This document shows, piece after piece, positions 15,181 through 24,209 of a DNA stretch of 43,447 bases. Position 1 is the stretch's first letter. Each line of letters begins with the position of its first letter. The position numbers and the translations under genes were made by a program. The stretch is from Pseudomonadota bacterium (lineage in GTDB: Bacteria; Pseudomonadota; Gammaproteobacteria; Steroidobacterales; Steroidobacteraceae): assembly GCA_016703895.1 (NCBI GenBank), contig JADJBE010000009.1, positions 1-43,447 of the forward strand. The letters are read 5' to 3'. The notes under the pieces are model-generated. The model saw only the letters and a program-made list of their open reading frames with translations, made no database searches and was not told the DNA's origin.

Positions 15181-18017
15181 TTAACTCCTGGCGACCGCAG
15201 CCGAACGATCGCCAGACTTTGGCGCGCTGGGCTTGAGATCGTGGCGCTCAAAATCAACCGTGTAGTCATGGTAGGTTTGATTGGGCGCGTATTCGAGCGG
15301 GTTGTAATTGAGATGCCCGTATTGGCTCACCAACGAGGTCGGCTTCAGCAGAGCCGCGGTGGGGATTGCCGCACCGAAGTTTTGGCGTCCTTCGAACATC
15401 ATCGGATCCCAGCCGTGGAACATGAACATCGAGCCGGACGGTATCGCCGCCGTGACGCGTGCCATCGCGACGAACGAGCCGAGGGAATTAAACGTGCGCA
15501 CCAGGTCACCGTCTTTTACGCGACGTAGTCGCGCATCGCCCGGATTGACGTGGATGTCAGGTTCGCCCCGTTGCAGGCTTAGTAGGAACGGATCATCGCG
15601 ATAGATACTGTGCACGCCGTGCCGCGCATGACCCATCGTGAGTCTGAGCGGATAGCCCTCTATCGCAAGCGGCGCGACGTACACCGGTAGCGCCTCCCTT
15701 CCTTCAGAAACCAATCGTGATCGAAATAGGAACTGCTGGCGCCCGGTCAGCGTGGCATAGGGCTGCTTGTCTTGCGTACTGGCAAGTGTCTGATAACTAA
15801 ACGGTGACTTTTTGCCGAACTGGGTGCCCTCAGAATCGTCGCCGCGAACGAAGCCGCGACGCGCCAGCTCCTCAAACGAGATCTTGGGCATGCCATCGGA
15901 ATTGTCGATCAGGAACTGCGCAATATCGCGCGAACTGCCAATCTGACCATTGAGGGTGAATATCTGCTCCAGGTTGCGATAGTCATGCGCAACTGGCTGA
16001 CCGTAAATGTTGTCTTTGACTGGTTCTAGCTCGCGCGCGATCGCCCTGGCGCTGATTGCTTTCGCAAGTCTAGCCATGATCTGCCAGTCGTCCTCCGACT
16101 CACCCAGCGGCGGGACGGCCCGATCGAGCACCTGGATGAATGGCGTATGGCCCTCCATCACGAAGTCCTGCCGTTCGTAATGATGCGCGACCGGTAGCAC
16201 ATAGTCCGAGTACATGGCGGTGACACTCATATCCGGCGTCATCGTCACGATCGTATCCACCTTCGCGAGCACCGTCTCTCGGAACCGGGTGCCCGAGGCG
16301 CGCCAGTTCGCGGTGTTGTGGCCCGCCATGAACGCCATCTTCCACGGCGTCTTGCCGTAGTCCGGCAACCATCCGTTGCCGATCGCCTGCCGATAATGCT
16401 CATCTAAATGGTTAGCGGTCTTATCGCCGTAAGTCTTGGCATTCAATTGCTTGCCATCACCGCGCGCATAGTCCCAGACTGACAACGCAGCAATTTTGGC
16501 GCGTGGTCCCAACCCCGCAAACGCAAACTTCACCACGCCGTCGGAATTAGCCAGTTGGGTGGTTTGCATCCCGCCACCTTCACGGCCGGTATTGCCGGTG
16601 AGCGCGCACATCAACAACCAGGCGCGCTGCAACTTGTCGCCATGCAGCCATTTGCAGGAGCGAAAGCCCGCGTAGATCATGCCGGCACCCGAACGGGCGA
16701 GCTGCGCGCCACGGCGCGCGTGTTGTCGGCGTGGACCCCCGTGATCGCTTGTGACAGCTCGGGCGTATAGCGCTCATCGCAGAGCGCTTTGAGTTTCGCA
16801 AATACCGTGGTGACTTCGACCGGAACCTTGGGCGTCGTGACAGTCCAACGGCCCTCGAGCGCCGGTTCGACACCGTTTAACGCGAGGGACTCGCGCGGCA
16901 TCGGCTGGGGAGCCGCACCCGGCGGTCCACCGCCCATCGCTTTGGCGCCACTGCCCGGTGCGCGCACGACGCGCTGAGACTTCGCGTCCCACATGCAGTA
17001 CGCATCACTGTGCTCGCCCGCTGCAACATCACCCCAGGTCAGGAACTTGCCATTCGATTCACGTACCAGAAACGGCAGATCCGTTTGCTCCCGGACATAG
17101 GCCCAGTCGATCAGGCCATCGGCGATGATCGTCTGCACCATAGCCATTGCAAGGGCGGTGTCCGTGCCGGGCTTCGGGTTGAGCCAGCGCGATGAGTGCA
17201 TCGCCGTCGCGTTGAAATCTGGCGCGATCGTCACGACGTCGGTGCCGTTGTACTTCGCCTCCCAGAGAAAGTGCGCGTCGGGTATGCGCGTCGCCGCCGG
17301 GTTTGCGGCCCAAACGAGGACGCATTTCGACTTGTAGATCGCCGCATGATTGTCGCCAGGGAGACTATGGCCAAGCGTCATATAGGCGCCGACAGGCAAG
17401 TCGCCGACACCCGCAAAAGTTTCGGGCATCACGAGGCCAGTGGAATTGGCGAAACGAAACAACGCCGCGAACGACGCCCGCTTCATCACCATAGCCGTGC
17501 CGGTCGCAAAGGTGATGGAATCAGGTCCGGACTGCGTCGCGTGGTCGAGGAACTTGTCGGCAATCTCGCTCGTCGCCTGCTCCCACGAGATGCGCTGCCA
17601 CTTACCCTCGCCGCGCTCACCAACGCGCTTCATGGGATACAGCACGCGTTGCTTGCCGTACATGTGTTTCGCGTGCCGCACACCTTTCTGACAACCACGG
17701 GGCCCCCAATCGGGCGTATCGTCCGCGGCTTTCCCGTACTCGCCTTGCTGCTCTTCCCGCCAAACGATGCCGTTCTTGACGTATACATTGAAAGCGCAAT
17801 GCCCGGCGCAGTTGATGCCGCGACTGCCACGAACGACGCGATCCCAAGTCCATTTACGACGCATCACATCTTCCCACTGCCCGTAGACGAGCGCGGGTTC
17901 CGCCGTGGCCGTCTGCGCCAAGGCTTCGCTTGAGATGTACTTGAGGGACAGTAGCGCTGCAGCCGCTGCGCCGGCCCGCGTGAAGAACGTGCGGCGGTCA
18001 ATAGTCGATGCCGGCAT
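15181..18017 (-). CDS. Molybdenum catalytic alpha subunit, type II DMSO reductase family (EBDH-like), one frameshift
   Basis: About 945 residues. Tat signal DRRTFFTRAGAAAAALLSL at the start (ATG 18017, GGGAG upstream). N-terminal Fe-S region NCAGHCAFNVYVKNG with a distal CQKG. VWREEQQGEYGKAADDTPD and FAGVGDLPVGAY follow; the Asp of GVGDLPVG is the likely Mo ligand. The residue that is His or Cys four before the first Cys in relatives is Arg here (SRGINC). The first frame ends at 16677 and the second begins at 16680 with MIYAGFRSCKWLHGD; both are needed for one enzyme, so one indel is likely. The substrate is not readable: hydroxylation of a hydrocarbon or sterol side chain, or oxyanion/DMS chemistry, are all in this family. 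The heme b gamma subunit is not in the window. Confidence 0.8.
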
Positions 18018-18260
18018 TAGCTGGTACTCCCGTTGCCTGATGTCATCCCAAATCCGATAGGTGCCCTGAGCATGAACCCGTATCCATAAAAGTGAACACC
18101 AAGGGTTCCGATGCGACCGCATTGCGGTTGCAGGACGATGCCAGATCACGTCTAACGACTCGTTGTATACGTAGATACCGCAGCGATCACGCATGACCGC
18201 AACAGCCAACTCATACTGCCCTCCGCATCAATGCATTACGCGAGTCTGGAGACCATAGGC
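18018..18260. other. Divergent promoter region between the molybdoenzyme and ubiD-like genes
   Basis: 243 bases with no credible gene. It must hold the start signals of both the molybdoenzyme operon (minus) and the UbiD-family gene (plus). I looked for FNR/DNR-like TTGA...TCAA dyads and other inverted repeats and saw none that I would defend. Confidence 0.5.
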
Positions 18261-19664
18261 ATGCTTGACTTCCGAGGACTAGTCGCGACACTCGAAACGC
18301 GAGGTGAACTTCGCCGGGTCAGCAAGCGCGTCGATGCGCGCTACGAGCTCGCAGCGCTCATGGCGGAACTCGATCGCGAACGCAAAGCCTTCATCTTCGA
18401 AAACGTTGCTGGCGCGAAGTTTCCGCTGGTCGGCGGTTTGCTCAATCGCTGGGAATGCTACGGTTGGGCGCTCGGCACGCGACCCGGTGAGCCATTCACA
18501 GCCGCCGACCTCGCGGCACGCCTGGAAGCCACACAGGCGCGTTCCATGCCGCCGCGCGTAGTTCAGGACGGACCAGTGAAAGAACGCGTGCTGCGCGACG
18601 AGGCGATCAACCTGGCGGACTTACCTGCGCCCACCGCTTTCGAGTTCGATAGCGGGGCGTTCATCACCGCGGCCTGTGGCATCTCCCGCAATCCGCATAC
18701 CGGCCAGTTGAATGTCGGCATCTACCGCACGCAAGTACTGGGCCGCGACACCATGACGGTCAGCGCCAACGCGAGCTCAGACTTGCACCTCTTTTATGAC
18801 TACGCTGAGCAGCACGGGCAGTCCATGCCGATCGCGCTCGCCATCGGTGTCGAGCCTGCCCTCATGATGGCAGCCGTTTGTAAGCTACCAACCGACCGAT
18901 CGGAGCTCGATCTCGCTGGCGCGCTGCAGGGCAAGCCGATTGACCTCGTCAAATGTGAGACCAGCGATCTGCTCGTTCCGGCAAACGCTGAAATCGTCAT
19001 CGAAGGTCGGGTTGATTGCTCGCGCAAGGTGGTGAACACGCTCGGCGAATTCGTCGGTCAGTATGGCACCGACACGGCGCCCGTCGCACAAGTTACCGCG
19101 ATCACTCATCGGCGCGATGCGATGTACTACGCGATCCTCGCCGGCCGCAATCCCGAACACAACACGCTCGGCTCGGTTGCCGGCCTCTCCTTTCGCCGCG
19201 CACTCGAACACGCCTTGCGCCAGCAGTTACCCCACGTCAAAGACCTGCATGTGTATCTCAGTCCCGCACTCGGTGCGATGATGCATGTCGTCATCGCGAT
19301 CTCGAAAAAGAACGATGCAGAGCCCATGGCTTTGATCAATGCCGCGTTCAAGGCACCACTGACCATCGCAGGCATCGAGATGCCTGTCGAGCGCATCACC
19401 AAGCGCATCATCGTCGTGGACGACGATATCAACGTGCATGATCTCGAGGACGTGGAATGGGCGCAGTGGAACCGCGCGGCCGCCGCCGACAAAGTGCGAG
19501 TCCTGCCCGATGTGGCCAGCTGGAACCTCGAACGCTGCGCCAAGCCTGGCCGCGGCTCATTTCGTCTCGCCGTTGATGCGACCAGCGACATGGTTGATCG
19601 CGACGCCCTCCGACGCACCCGAATTCCTGGTGCGGAGACGATACGGCTCGCCGACTACCAGTAG
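18261..19664 (+). CDS. UbiD-family prenylated-FMN-dependent (de)carboxylase
   Basis: 467 residues. Start at ATG 18261 (MLDFRGLVATLE) with GGAG nine bases upstream; ATG 18231 adds ten residues. UbiD hallmarks: the N-terminal D-R-A/G-L segment, KFPLVGGLLNR, the middle NPHTGQLNVGIYR and GVEPALMMAA, the EIVIEGRVDC and GEFVGQYG segments, and the C-terminal SKRI-like TKRIIVVDDDINVHDLEDVEWA. The family reversibly decarboxylates aromatic or alpha,beta-unsaturated acids using prenylated FMN made by UbiX. True ubiquinone UbiD is usually about 490 residues and sits with other genes. Its position divergent to an ethylbenzene-dehydrogenase-like enzyme suggests an aromatic or sterol catabolic role instead, but that is inference. 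Confidence 0.8.
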   Translation: MLDFRGLVATLETRGELRRVSKRVDARYELAALMAELDRERKAFIFENVAGAKFPLVGGLLNRWECYGWALGTRPGEPFTAADLAARLEATQARSMPPRVVQDGPVKERVLRDEAINLADLPAPTAFEFDSGAFITAACGISRNPHTGQLNVGIYRTQVLGRDTMTVSANASSDLHLFYDYAEQHGQSMPIALAIGVEPALMMAAVCKLPTDRSELDLAGALQGKPIDLVKCETSDLLVPANAEIVIEGRVDCSRKVVNTLGEFVGQYGTDTAPVAQVTAITHRRDAMYYAILAGRNPEHNTLGSVAGLSFRRALEHALRQQLPHVKDLHVYLSPALGAMMHVVIAISKKNDAEPMALINAAFKAPLTIAGIEMPVERITKRIIVVDDDINVHDLEDVEWAQWNRAAAADKVRVLPDVASWNLERCAKPGRGSFRLAVDATSDMVDRDALRRTRIPGAETIRLADYQ

Positions 19665-19677
19665 CAATTGGCTCGCG

Positions 19678-21030
19678 TTAGGCGACCGGCATTCTCACGG
19701 TGACGCGCAGTCCACGTCCTGCGTTGCCCCGATTGAGAACGACCGAGCCGCCGTGCCACTCGGCGATGCGACGCACGAGTGCGAGTCCAAGGCCACTGCC
19801 GGACGCCGTGGTGCCGGGCGGTCGGACAAAAGGAGTTCCCAGTGTTTCCAAATCGGTTTCACTGACGCCCGGGCCATCGTCGACCACGTCGACGACTGCG
19901 TGATCGCCTTGAACTTCGATCGATACGAGCACGCTCCGCCCACCATGCCGCAGCGCATTGTCGACCAGGTTGCGCAGCAGTGCTTCAAGCAGTGTGGCAT
20001 TACCTTCCACGCGCACCGGCAATGGTGCCTCAAGCGCGACATCTTGTCCGGCAGCCAGTGCGGCCGGCGCGATTTCCGCCACCACACTACGTGCCAGCGC
20101 ATCGAGCGCGCACAACTCACGTTGAATATCCTGTTCATCCACGCGAGCGAGCAGCAGGAGTTGCGAGATCAATCGGGTGAGCCGGTCGCAGGCCAGGATG
20201 ACCTGGTCCAGGGCCGCGCGTGCGCGCACCTCGTCGTGACTATCCCGTGCCACCTCAGCCTGCGCCCGCAGCGCAGCGAGAGGATTGCGTAATTCGTGTG
20301 CGGCATTCGCCGCGAATCGACGCTCCTGCCGCAGCGATTGCCGCACGCGCGCGAGAAGTTGATTCAATCGCTCGACCAGCGGCGCCACTTCTCGCGGTAG
20401 CGCCGGCATGACAATCGGTTCCAGCGCCTGCGGACTGCGTTGCTCCACCTCGCGCTTGAGACAATCTAACGGCCGTACCGCTCTGGAGACGACCCAGGCA
20501 ACTGCCAATGCGAGCAATGGTAGACCTAACAAGAGTGGCATAACGGTGCTCAACGCGATCCGCGTCAACAACCGTTCGCGCGGAGCCGCTCGCTCCGCGA
20601 CCTGCACCAACGCACGACCTTTGCGGTCCCAGCCGCTGTAGACACGCCAGGTGATTGCGCCGACTAGCGCATCGCTGAAGCCGCGCTCCAGCTCACTGAA
20701 TCGCGACGACGGCGCGTCAGTCGACTTCAGGACGAGCCGACCCCGGTCATCCCAAACCTGGAACGCGACGTGCTGACCATATGGTGCAAGTTCCTCGAGG
20801 TCCTCAAAATCGAGCTCCTCCAACTCGTGCCCTGACTGCGCAATCAGCAGATTTGCCGACTGAGCAAGATGCGCGTCCAGCAACGCGTCAAGTTCGTGGT
20901 GCGCGTCGCGCCAAGTGACGAACGCAACCGCGAGCCACACGGTCGCCGTCGCGCCTAACAACATCACGATCAGTCGCGTGCGTATCGATGGCGCGGCTCC
21001 TGCTCTCGCGATCTTGGGGTCGTTCGTCAA
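19678..21030 (-). CDS. Sensor histidine kinase, QseC/PmrB-like
   Basis: 450 residues. Membrane segments at about 19-41 and 156-181 enclose a periplasmic sensor region of roughly 115 residues rich in Glu and Asp (HELEELDFEDLEELAPYG). A HAMP-like segment precedes the dimerisation box with phosphoacceptor H245 (FAANAAHELRNPL). The ATPase part has an N box (NLVDNALRHGG), G1 (DDGPGV) and G2 (GSGLGLALVRRI). It starts at TTG 21030, six bases after the response regulator stop, with GAGG upstream; no ATG is better placed. It is the last gene of the SHP cytochrome operon. The acidic sensor loop recalls metal or cation sensing, which I cannot confirm. It ends 14 bases from the convergent UbiD-family gene. 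Confidence 0.85.
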   Translation of the reverse strand: MTNDPKIARAGAAPSIRTRLIVMLLGATATVWLAVAFVTWRDAHHELDALLDAHLAQSANLLIAQSGHELEELDFEDLEELAPYGQHVAFQVWDDRGRLVLKSTDAPSSRFSELERGFSDALVGAITWRVYSGWDRKGRALVQVAERAAPRERLLTRIALSTVMPLLLGLPLLALAVAWVVSRAVRPLDCLKREVEQRSPQALEPIVMPALPREVAPLVERLNQLLARVRQSLRQERRFAANAAHELRNPLAALRAQAEVARDSHDEVRARAALDQVILACDRLTRLISQLLLLARVDEQDIQRELCALDALARSVVAEIAPAALAAGQDVALEAPLPVRVEGNATLLEALLRNLVDNALRHGGRSVLVSIEVQGDHAVVDVVDDGPGVSETDLETLGTPFVRPPGTTASGSGLGLALVRRIAEWHGGSVVLNRGNAGRGLRVTVRMPVA

Positions 21031-21036
21031 GAGCGT

Positions 21037-21708
21037 CTAGGCCTCAGGGTCTGCGCGCGGCATGAAGTATCCCACGCCACGCACGGTTCGGATCAACTGT
21101 GGTGCAAGCTTGCGCCGTATGTGATGGACATGAACCTCGATCGCGTTGCTTTCGAGTCCGCGGTCCCATTCATACAGACGGGACTCGAGCTGCTCTCGCG
21201 ACAGTACCCGCCCGGCGTTGCGCGCGAGTTCTTCAAGAACTGCGTACTCGCGAGGTCCTAACTCCACAGCGACACCGCGCCAACTCACGCGACGCGTCGC
21301 CGGATCTATTTGCAGATCGCCAACCGTCAGCACCGGCGCTGCGGCACCTGCAGCGCGGCGTGCAAGCGCACGCAGTCGCGCGCCGAGCTCCACCAGTGCG
21401 ACGGGCTTGACGAGATAATCATCCGCTCCATCATCGAGCGCCGCCACCCTATCCTCAACCGCATCACGCGACGTAAGCACCAGCACCGGCGTCCGATCCT
21501 CACGCGACCGCAACCGTCGCAGCAAGTCACGACCGCCGAGTCTAGGTAGGCCGAGATCAAGCACCACGGCGCCAAAAGATTCGGCGGCCAGCGCGCGATC
21601 TGCCGCCGCGCCGTCACCGACCCAGTCGGCCGCAAAACCTGCGGTCCGAAGACCATTGAGCAAACCGTCAGCCAATTGTGCATCATCTTCGACAATCAGC
21701 ACGCGCAT
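21037..21708 (-). CDS. OmpR-family response regulator, QseB/PmrA-like
   Basis: 223 residues. Receiver domain with acidic pair D8/D9, phosphoacceptor D51 (VVLDLGLP), Thr at LVLTS and Lys at YLVKP. The C-terminal winged helix ends with EVHVHHIRRKL and RTVRGVGYFM. It lies between the cytochrome b561 gene (3-base gap) and the kinase (6-base gap). A PmrA/QseB-type direct repeat in the promoter of this operon at 23466-23482 suggests that it regulates its own operon. Confidence 0.88.
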   Translation of the reverse strand: MRVLIVEDDAQLADGLLNGLRTAGFAADWVGDGAAADRALAAESFGAVVLDLGLPRLGGRDLLRRLRSREDRTPVLVLTSRDAVEDRVAALDDGADDYLVKPVALVELGARLRALARRAAGAAAPVLTVGDLQIDPATRRVSWRGVAVELGPREYAVLEELARNAGRVLSREQLESRLYEWDRGLESNAIEVHVHHIRRKLAPQLIRTVRGVGYFMPRADPEA

Positions 21709-21711
21709 CGG

Positions 21712-22443
21712 TCAATCATCGTCGTGATCTGCGTCTTCCGCCATAGTAGTTTGCGCAGTGCCATTATTGATCGCGGCTCCGCCAGTCAATAATGACGCGA
21801 CCCAGAACACGATCACAGCGGTCGCGATCATGGCGCCGACGATGGGACGGCCTGGACTGTCGCTCGATACTGAGTCCGAACCCGAAGCTGAACTACGGCG
21901 CTTGTAGCCCGTCACCATCGCCTTGGCGAGATTCTCGCGATGCGCGAAGCTGCTCGCGATCACTCCTGCCACGTGCACGAATACGACCACCAACCAGGCG
22001 TTCGCCAGTACTTCATGTGCTTCCTCGAACGCATCGCCGCCGATCTCATTCAGCGTGAGATACCCAGTAACGCCCGTCGCTATGCCCAACGTCAAAATCG
22101 CATAGACCGCCCAGCTCCCGGCCGGGTTGTGGCCAATATGGTGTTCCGGCGAGCGAGAAAACAGACTGCCGACATATCTCAGCGCTGCTTGTGGACCATA
22201 TGCGAAGGACGTGAAGCGTGCGTAGTGTGTGCCGATGAATCCCCACAGTATCCGGAAAGTGATCAGGCCAAGCACCGTGTAGCCGAACATCACGTGGATC
22301 TGTCGCCAGCGTTCACTGTCCCCCAGCAGATAGGCGGCACCAAATGACAGTACCAGTGCCCAATGGAAGACGCGCACCGGCATGTCCCAGACGCGTACGC
22401 GGCTACCACCATGATTAGATCGATCTAGCTCGATATCACTCAT
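21712..22443 (-). CDS. Cytochrome b561-type membrane protein of the SHP/DHC operon
   Basis: 243 residues, with four main membrane helices plus a C-terminal one (GAMIATAVIVFWVASLLTGG). Heme-binding histidines are in VRVFHWALVL, IHVMFGYTV and VVVFVHVAGVI, as in the Ni-hydrogenase-type b561 family. The tail is acidic (AEDADHDDD). The family moves electrons from quinol to periplasmic c-type cytochromes, here presumably the diheme cytochrome encoded just upstream. The start overlaps the diheme cytochrome stop by eight bases. Confidence 0.85.
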   Translation of the reverse strand: MSDIELDRSNHGGSRVRVWDMPVRVFHWALVLSFGAAYLLGDSERWRQIHVMFGYTVLGLITFRILWGFIGTHYARFTSFAYGPQAALRYVGSLFSRSPEHHIGHNPAGSWAVYAILTLGIATGVTGYLTLNEIGGDAFEEAHEVLANAWLVVVFVHVAGVIASSFAHRENLAKAMVTGYKRRSSASGSDSVSSDSPGRPIVGAMIATAVIVFWVASLLTGGAAINNGTAQTTMAEDADHDDD

Positions 22444-23005
22444 CGTCCTTCTCCTTATGTTCGTCGCCTCGGCCAGTCACAACATCGGCCGGCAAGCGAA
22501 TCGCCGACTCGCGAAAGCGCCCGGCCGCCGCATCGGTGTGACAAGCCCCGCAGTTCGATGCCGAGCCGATCGACTGAAGCTTCCAAGCGGCAGCCGTAAT
22601 GTCATCGTGTTGCCGGCGAAACCACGCTGACGTTGTGATTCTCGGTAGCGATTGCTCGCGCGAATTGGCGGGCGCCGTACGATCCGCCGAGGATGGACCC
22701 TTGGCGTTCGCACCGGCGACGAGGTACTGCTCGATCGCACGGGCAGTCGGTGCGTCGAGCGAGGCGTCGACGCCGAAATGACTCTCCAGGCGGCTCATCA
22801 GCACGCGCCACGACGTCGCTGGTAGCAATCGCGGCGCATATGCAAGGTGGCACTCACCGCATTCAGCCTGCCAATGTTGCTGGACTGACGATGTGGTCGA
22901 CGCCGTCTCGTTAGCGGCCGACACAGCGAGCGAGCCACAGGCGAGCCAGATAGCCACACTGCCCAATACGCCGTAACCGACTGCTCTTGCCGTTGGAGAT
23001 TTCAT
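22436..23005 (-). CDS. Diheme cytochrome c (DHC)
   Basis: 189 residues with a signal peptide (AVGYGVLGSVAIWLACGSLAVSA). Two heme c motifs, CGECH near the N-terminus and CGACH near the C-terminus, with about 100 residues between them. This layout matches the DHC family that is co-encoded with SHP and a cytochrome b. ATG 23005 is used; it overlaps the SHP stop codon by ATGA. A role as electron carrier between cytochrome b561 and SHP is established for homologous systems and inferred here. Confidence 0.85.
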   Translation of the reverse strand: MKSPTARAVGYGVLGSVAIWLACGSLAVSAANETASTTSSVQQHWQAECGECHLAYAPRLLPATSWRVLMSRLESHFGVDASLDAPTARAIEQYLVAGANAKGPSSADRTAPANSREQSLPRITTSAWFRRQHDDITAAAWKLQSIGSASNCGACHTDAAAGRFRESAIRLPADVVTGRGDEHKEKDDE

Positions 23006-23418
23006 TTCAATGACACCAGGTAGGTAAGTACGTCGCCCTTCTCGAGCGCCGTGCATTCGCGATTCAGCACATCCTTACAATTGCGGCGAAACCACTTGTC
23101 GACCTTCCTAGGGTTCGTGAACCGCTCGGGATTGCTCGCCGGCGCCATCGGCCCGATCGACTTACCAGTCACGATGTGGCGCCCCGCATTACGCGGATCA
23201 GCCGTATGGCAACTGCTGCAACTCCAGTCCTGCGCGCGCCGCTCGAAAAACACGCGCCCGCGGGCGGCGGAAAATGCGTCGACAACTCTACTGTCGCCAG
23301 CAGCGGCTTCCGTTTGCCACTCAGCGAGCAGAGAGGCCGGCGTTTCGGCCGCGGCCATCGCGCTGGCGGCAATTGCGATCGCAGTGCATGTGCTTATCAG
23401 ACCAACACGAATCTTCAT
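23002..23418 (-). CDS. SHP-type monoheme cytochrome c (DUF1924)
   Basis: 138 residues with a signal peptide (MKIRVGLISTCTAIAIAASA). One heme motif CSSCH in DWSCSSCHTADPRNAG, followed by GKSIGPMAPASNPERFTNP and WFRRNCKDVLNRECTALEKGD. In the Rhodobacter sphaeroides heme protein SHP an Asn is the labile sixth ligand, letting oxygen or NO bind; the NRE/RNC region would supply it. The function of SHP is not settled (oxygen or NO binding, a terminal reductase of nitrogen oxides). ATG 23418 has GGAGGTG upstream. First gene of the operon SHP-DHC-cytochrome b-QseBC. Confidence 0.85.
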   Translation of the reverse strand: MKIRVGLISTCTAIAIAASAMAAAETPASLLAEWQTEAAAGDSRVVDAFSAARGRVFFERRAQDWSCSSCHTADPRNAGRHIVTGKSIGPMAPASNPERFTNPRKVDKWFRRNCKDVLNRECTALEKGDVLTYLVSLK

Positions 23419-23465
23419 CTGACACCTCCGCGCGAAACTCCTGAGGTGAAGTCTGAATAGCATTT

Positions 23466-23482
23466 ATTAAGTGCACCTTAAG
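23466..23482 (-). promoter_or_regulatory. PmrA/QseB-type direct repeat upstream of the SHP operon
   Basis: On the minus strand the bases read CTTAAG-GTGCA-CTTAAT, which fits the (C/T)TTAA(G/T)-N5-(C/T)TTAA(G/T) box bound by PmrA/QseB-type OmpR-family regulators. It lies 48 bases upstream of the SHP start codon, in the promoter of an operon that encodes just such a regulator. Autoregulation is the simplest reading. Confidence 0.6.
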
Positions 23483-23672
23483 GCGCAGGCATAGGAGTCG
23501 GCGGCGTTGCTCCGTCGCCATGCGCAGACACTCGTATCTTTCACTAACGGGGTGTCGCTATCTCCGACGTATAAGCCAAATCTATTAACATCTACGTAGC
23601 GATCCGTACAGACAACAATTTATCGAGGCTGGAGAATCCGAATTCCCTCTAACATCTCAAGAGGATGCCGCA

Positions 23673-24137
23673 ATGAATAAGTTTGGAATCGTCGTCGGTG
23701 CTTTGATCGCAGCGACAATGCTTAGCAACCCCGCCGACGCTCAGCGTCAGGGCGGCCAGGGCCGCCAGCAGGATCAGACGCGACCAACCGATCAAGACCG
23801 AACAACCGACCGGGATCGCCGTATGGACCGCGACATGGATAAGGCGCGCGACAAGGACCGAGATCAAACACGGCAGCAAGACCGGAATCGCATTTATGCA
23901 TCAGACCTCATGACCGATCAGGAGCGCGCTGAACATCAAAACCAGTTGCGGCAGCTCAAGACAGCCGAGGAACGAGTGCAGTTCCGACTTGAGCATCAGA
24001 AGCTGATGCAAGAGCGGGCCAAACAGCAGAGCAAGTCGGCTCCACGAGCGGCGACTCGTGCGCAGATTGAGACGCAGGAGCAGGCGCGGCAGCGGACGAT
24101 GCCGCAGTCAGACGCAAGTAGCCCTAGTTCGCCGTGA
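23673..24137 (+). CDS. Secreted, highly charged protein of unknown function
   Basis: 154 residues. Signal peptide MNKFGIVVGALIAATMLSNPADA, then a low-complexity stretch of Arg, Asp and Gln repeats (DRTTDRDRRMDRDMDKARDK). A more ordered segment follows: IYASDLMTDQERAEHQNQLR then TAEERVQFRLEHQKLMQERA. This second segment recurs, from memory, in many uncharacterised exported proteobacterial proteins. Likely periplasmic, partly disordered and partly helical. ATG 23673 has AGAGGA upstream. It is divergent to the SHP operon and precedes the P-type ATPase by 222 bases. Confidence 0.75.
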   Translation: MNKFGIVVGALIAATMLSNPADAQRQGGQGRQQDQTRPTDQDRTTDRDRRMDRDMDKARDKDRDQTRQQDRNRIYASDLMTDQERAEHQNQLRQLKTAEERVQFRLEHQKLMQERAKQQSKSAPRAATRAQIETQEQARQRTMPQSDASSPSSP

Positions 24138-24209
24138 TTTCGGCGATAATCAGTCAGAAGTAGAAAATGGCGAAGGCGATCTCGCTCTAACTCTGGTGAT
24201 GGGCACAAT

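Noticed and set aside
17196..17933. 245-residue plus-strand frame inside the molybdoenzyme alpha gene
   Set aside because: Antisense shadow; basic low-complexity translation with no domain.
14182..18017. Respiratory nitrate reductase NarGH
   Set aside because: The beta subunit is about 330 residues with EbdB-like ends, no narI or narJ follows in the operon, and alpha has the VWREEQ/DLPVG features of the dehydrogenase branch and is shorter than NarG.
18018..18260. FNR-type site for the molybdoenzyme or ubiD-like gene
   Set aside because: No TTGA-N6-TCAA dyad could be found in this interval by eye.
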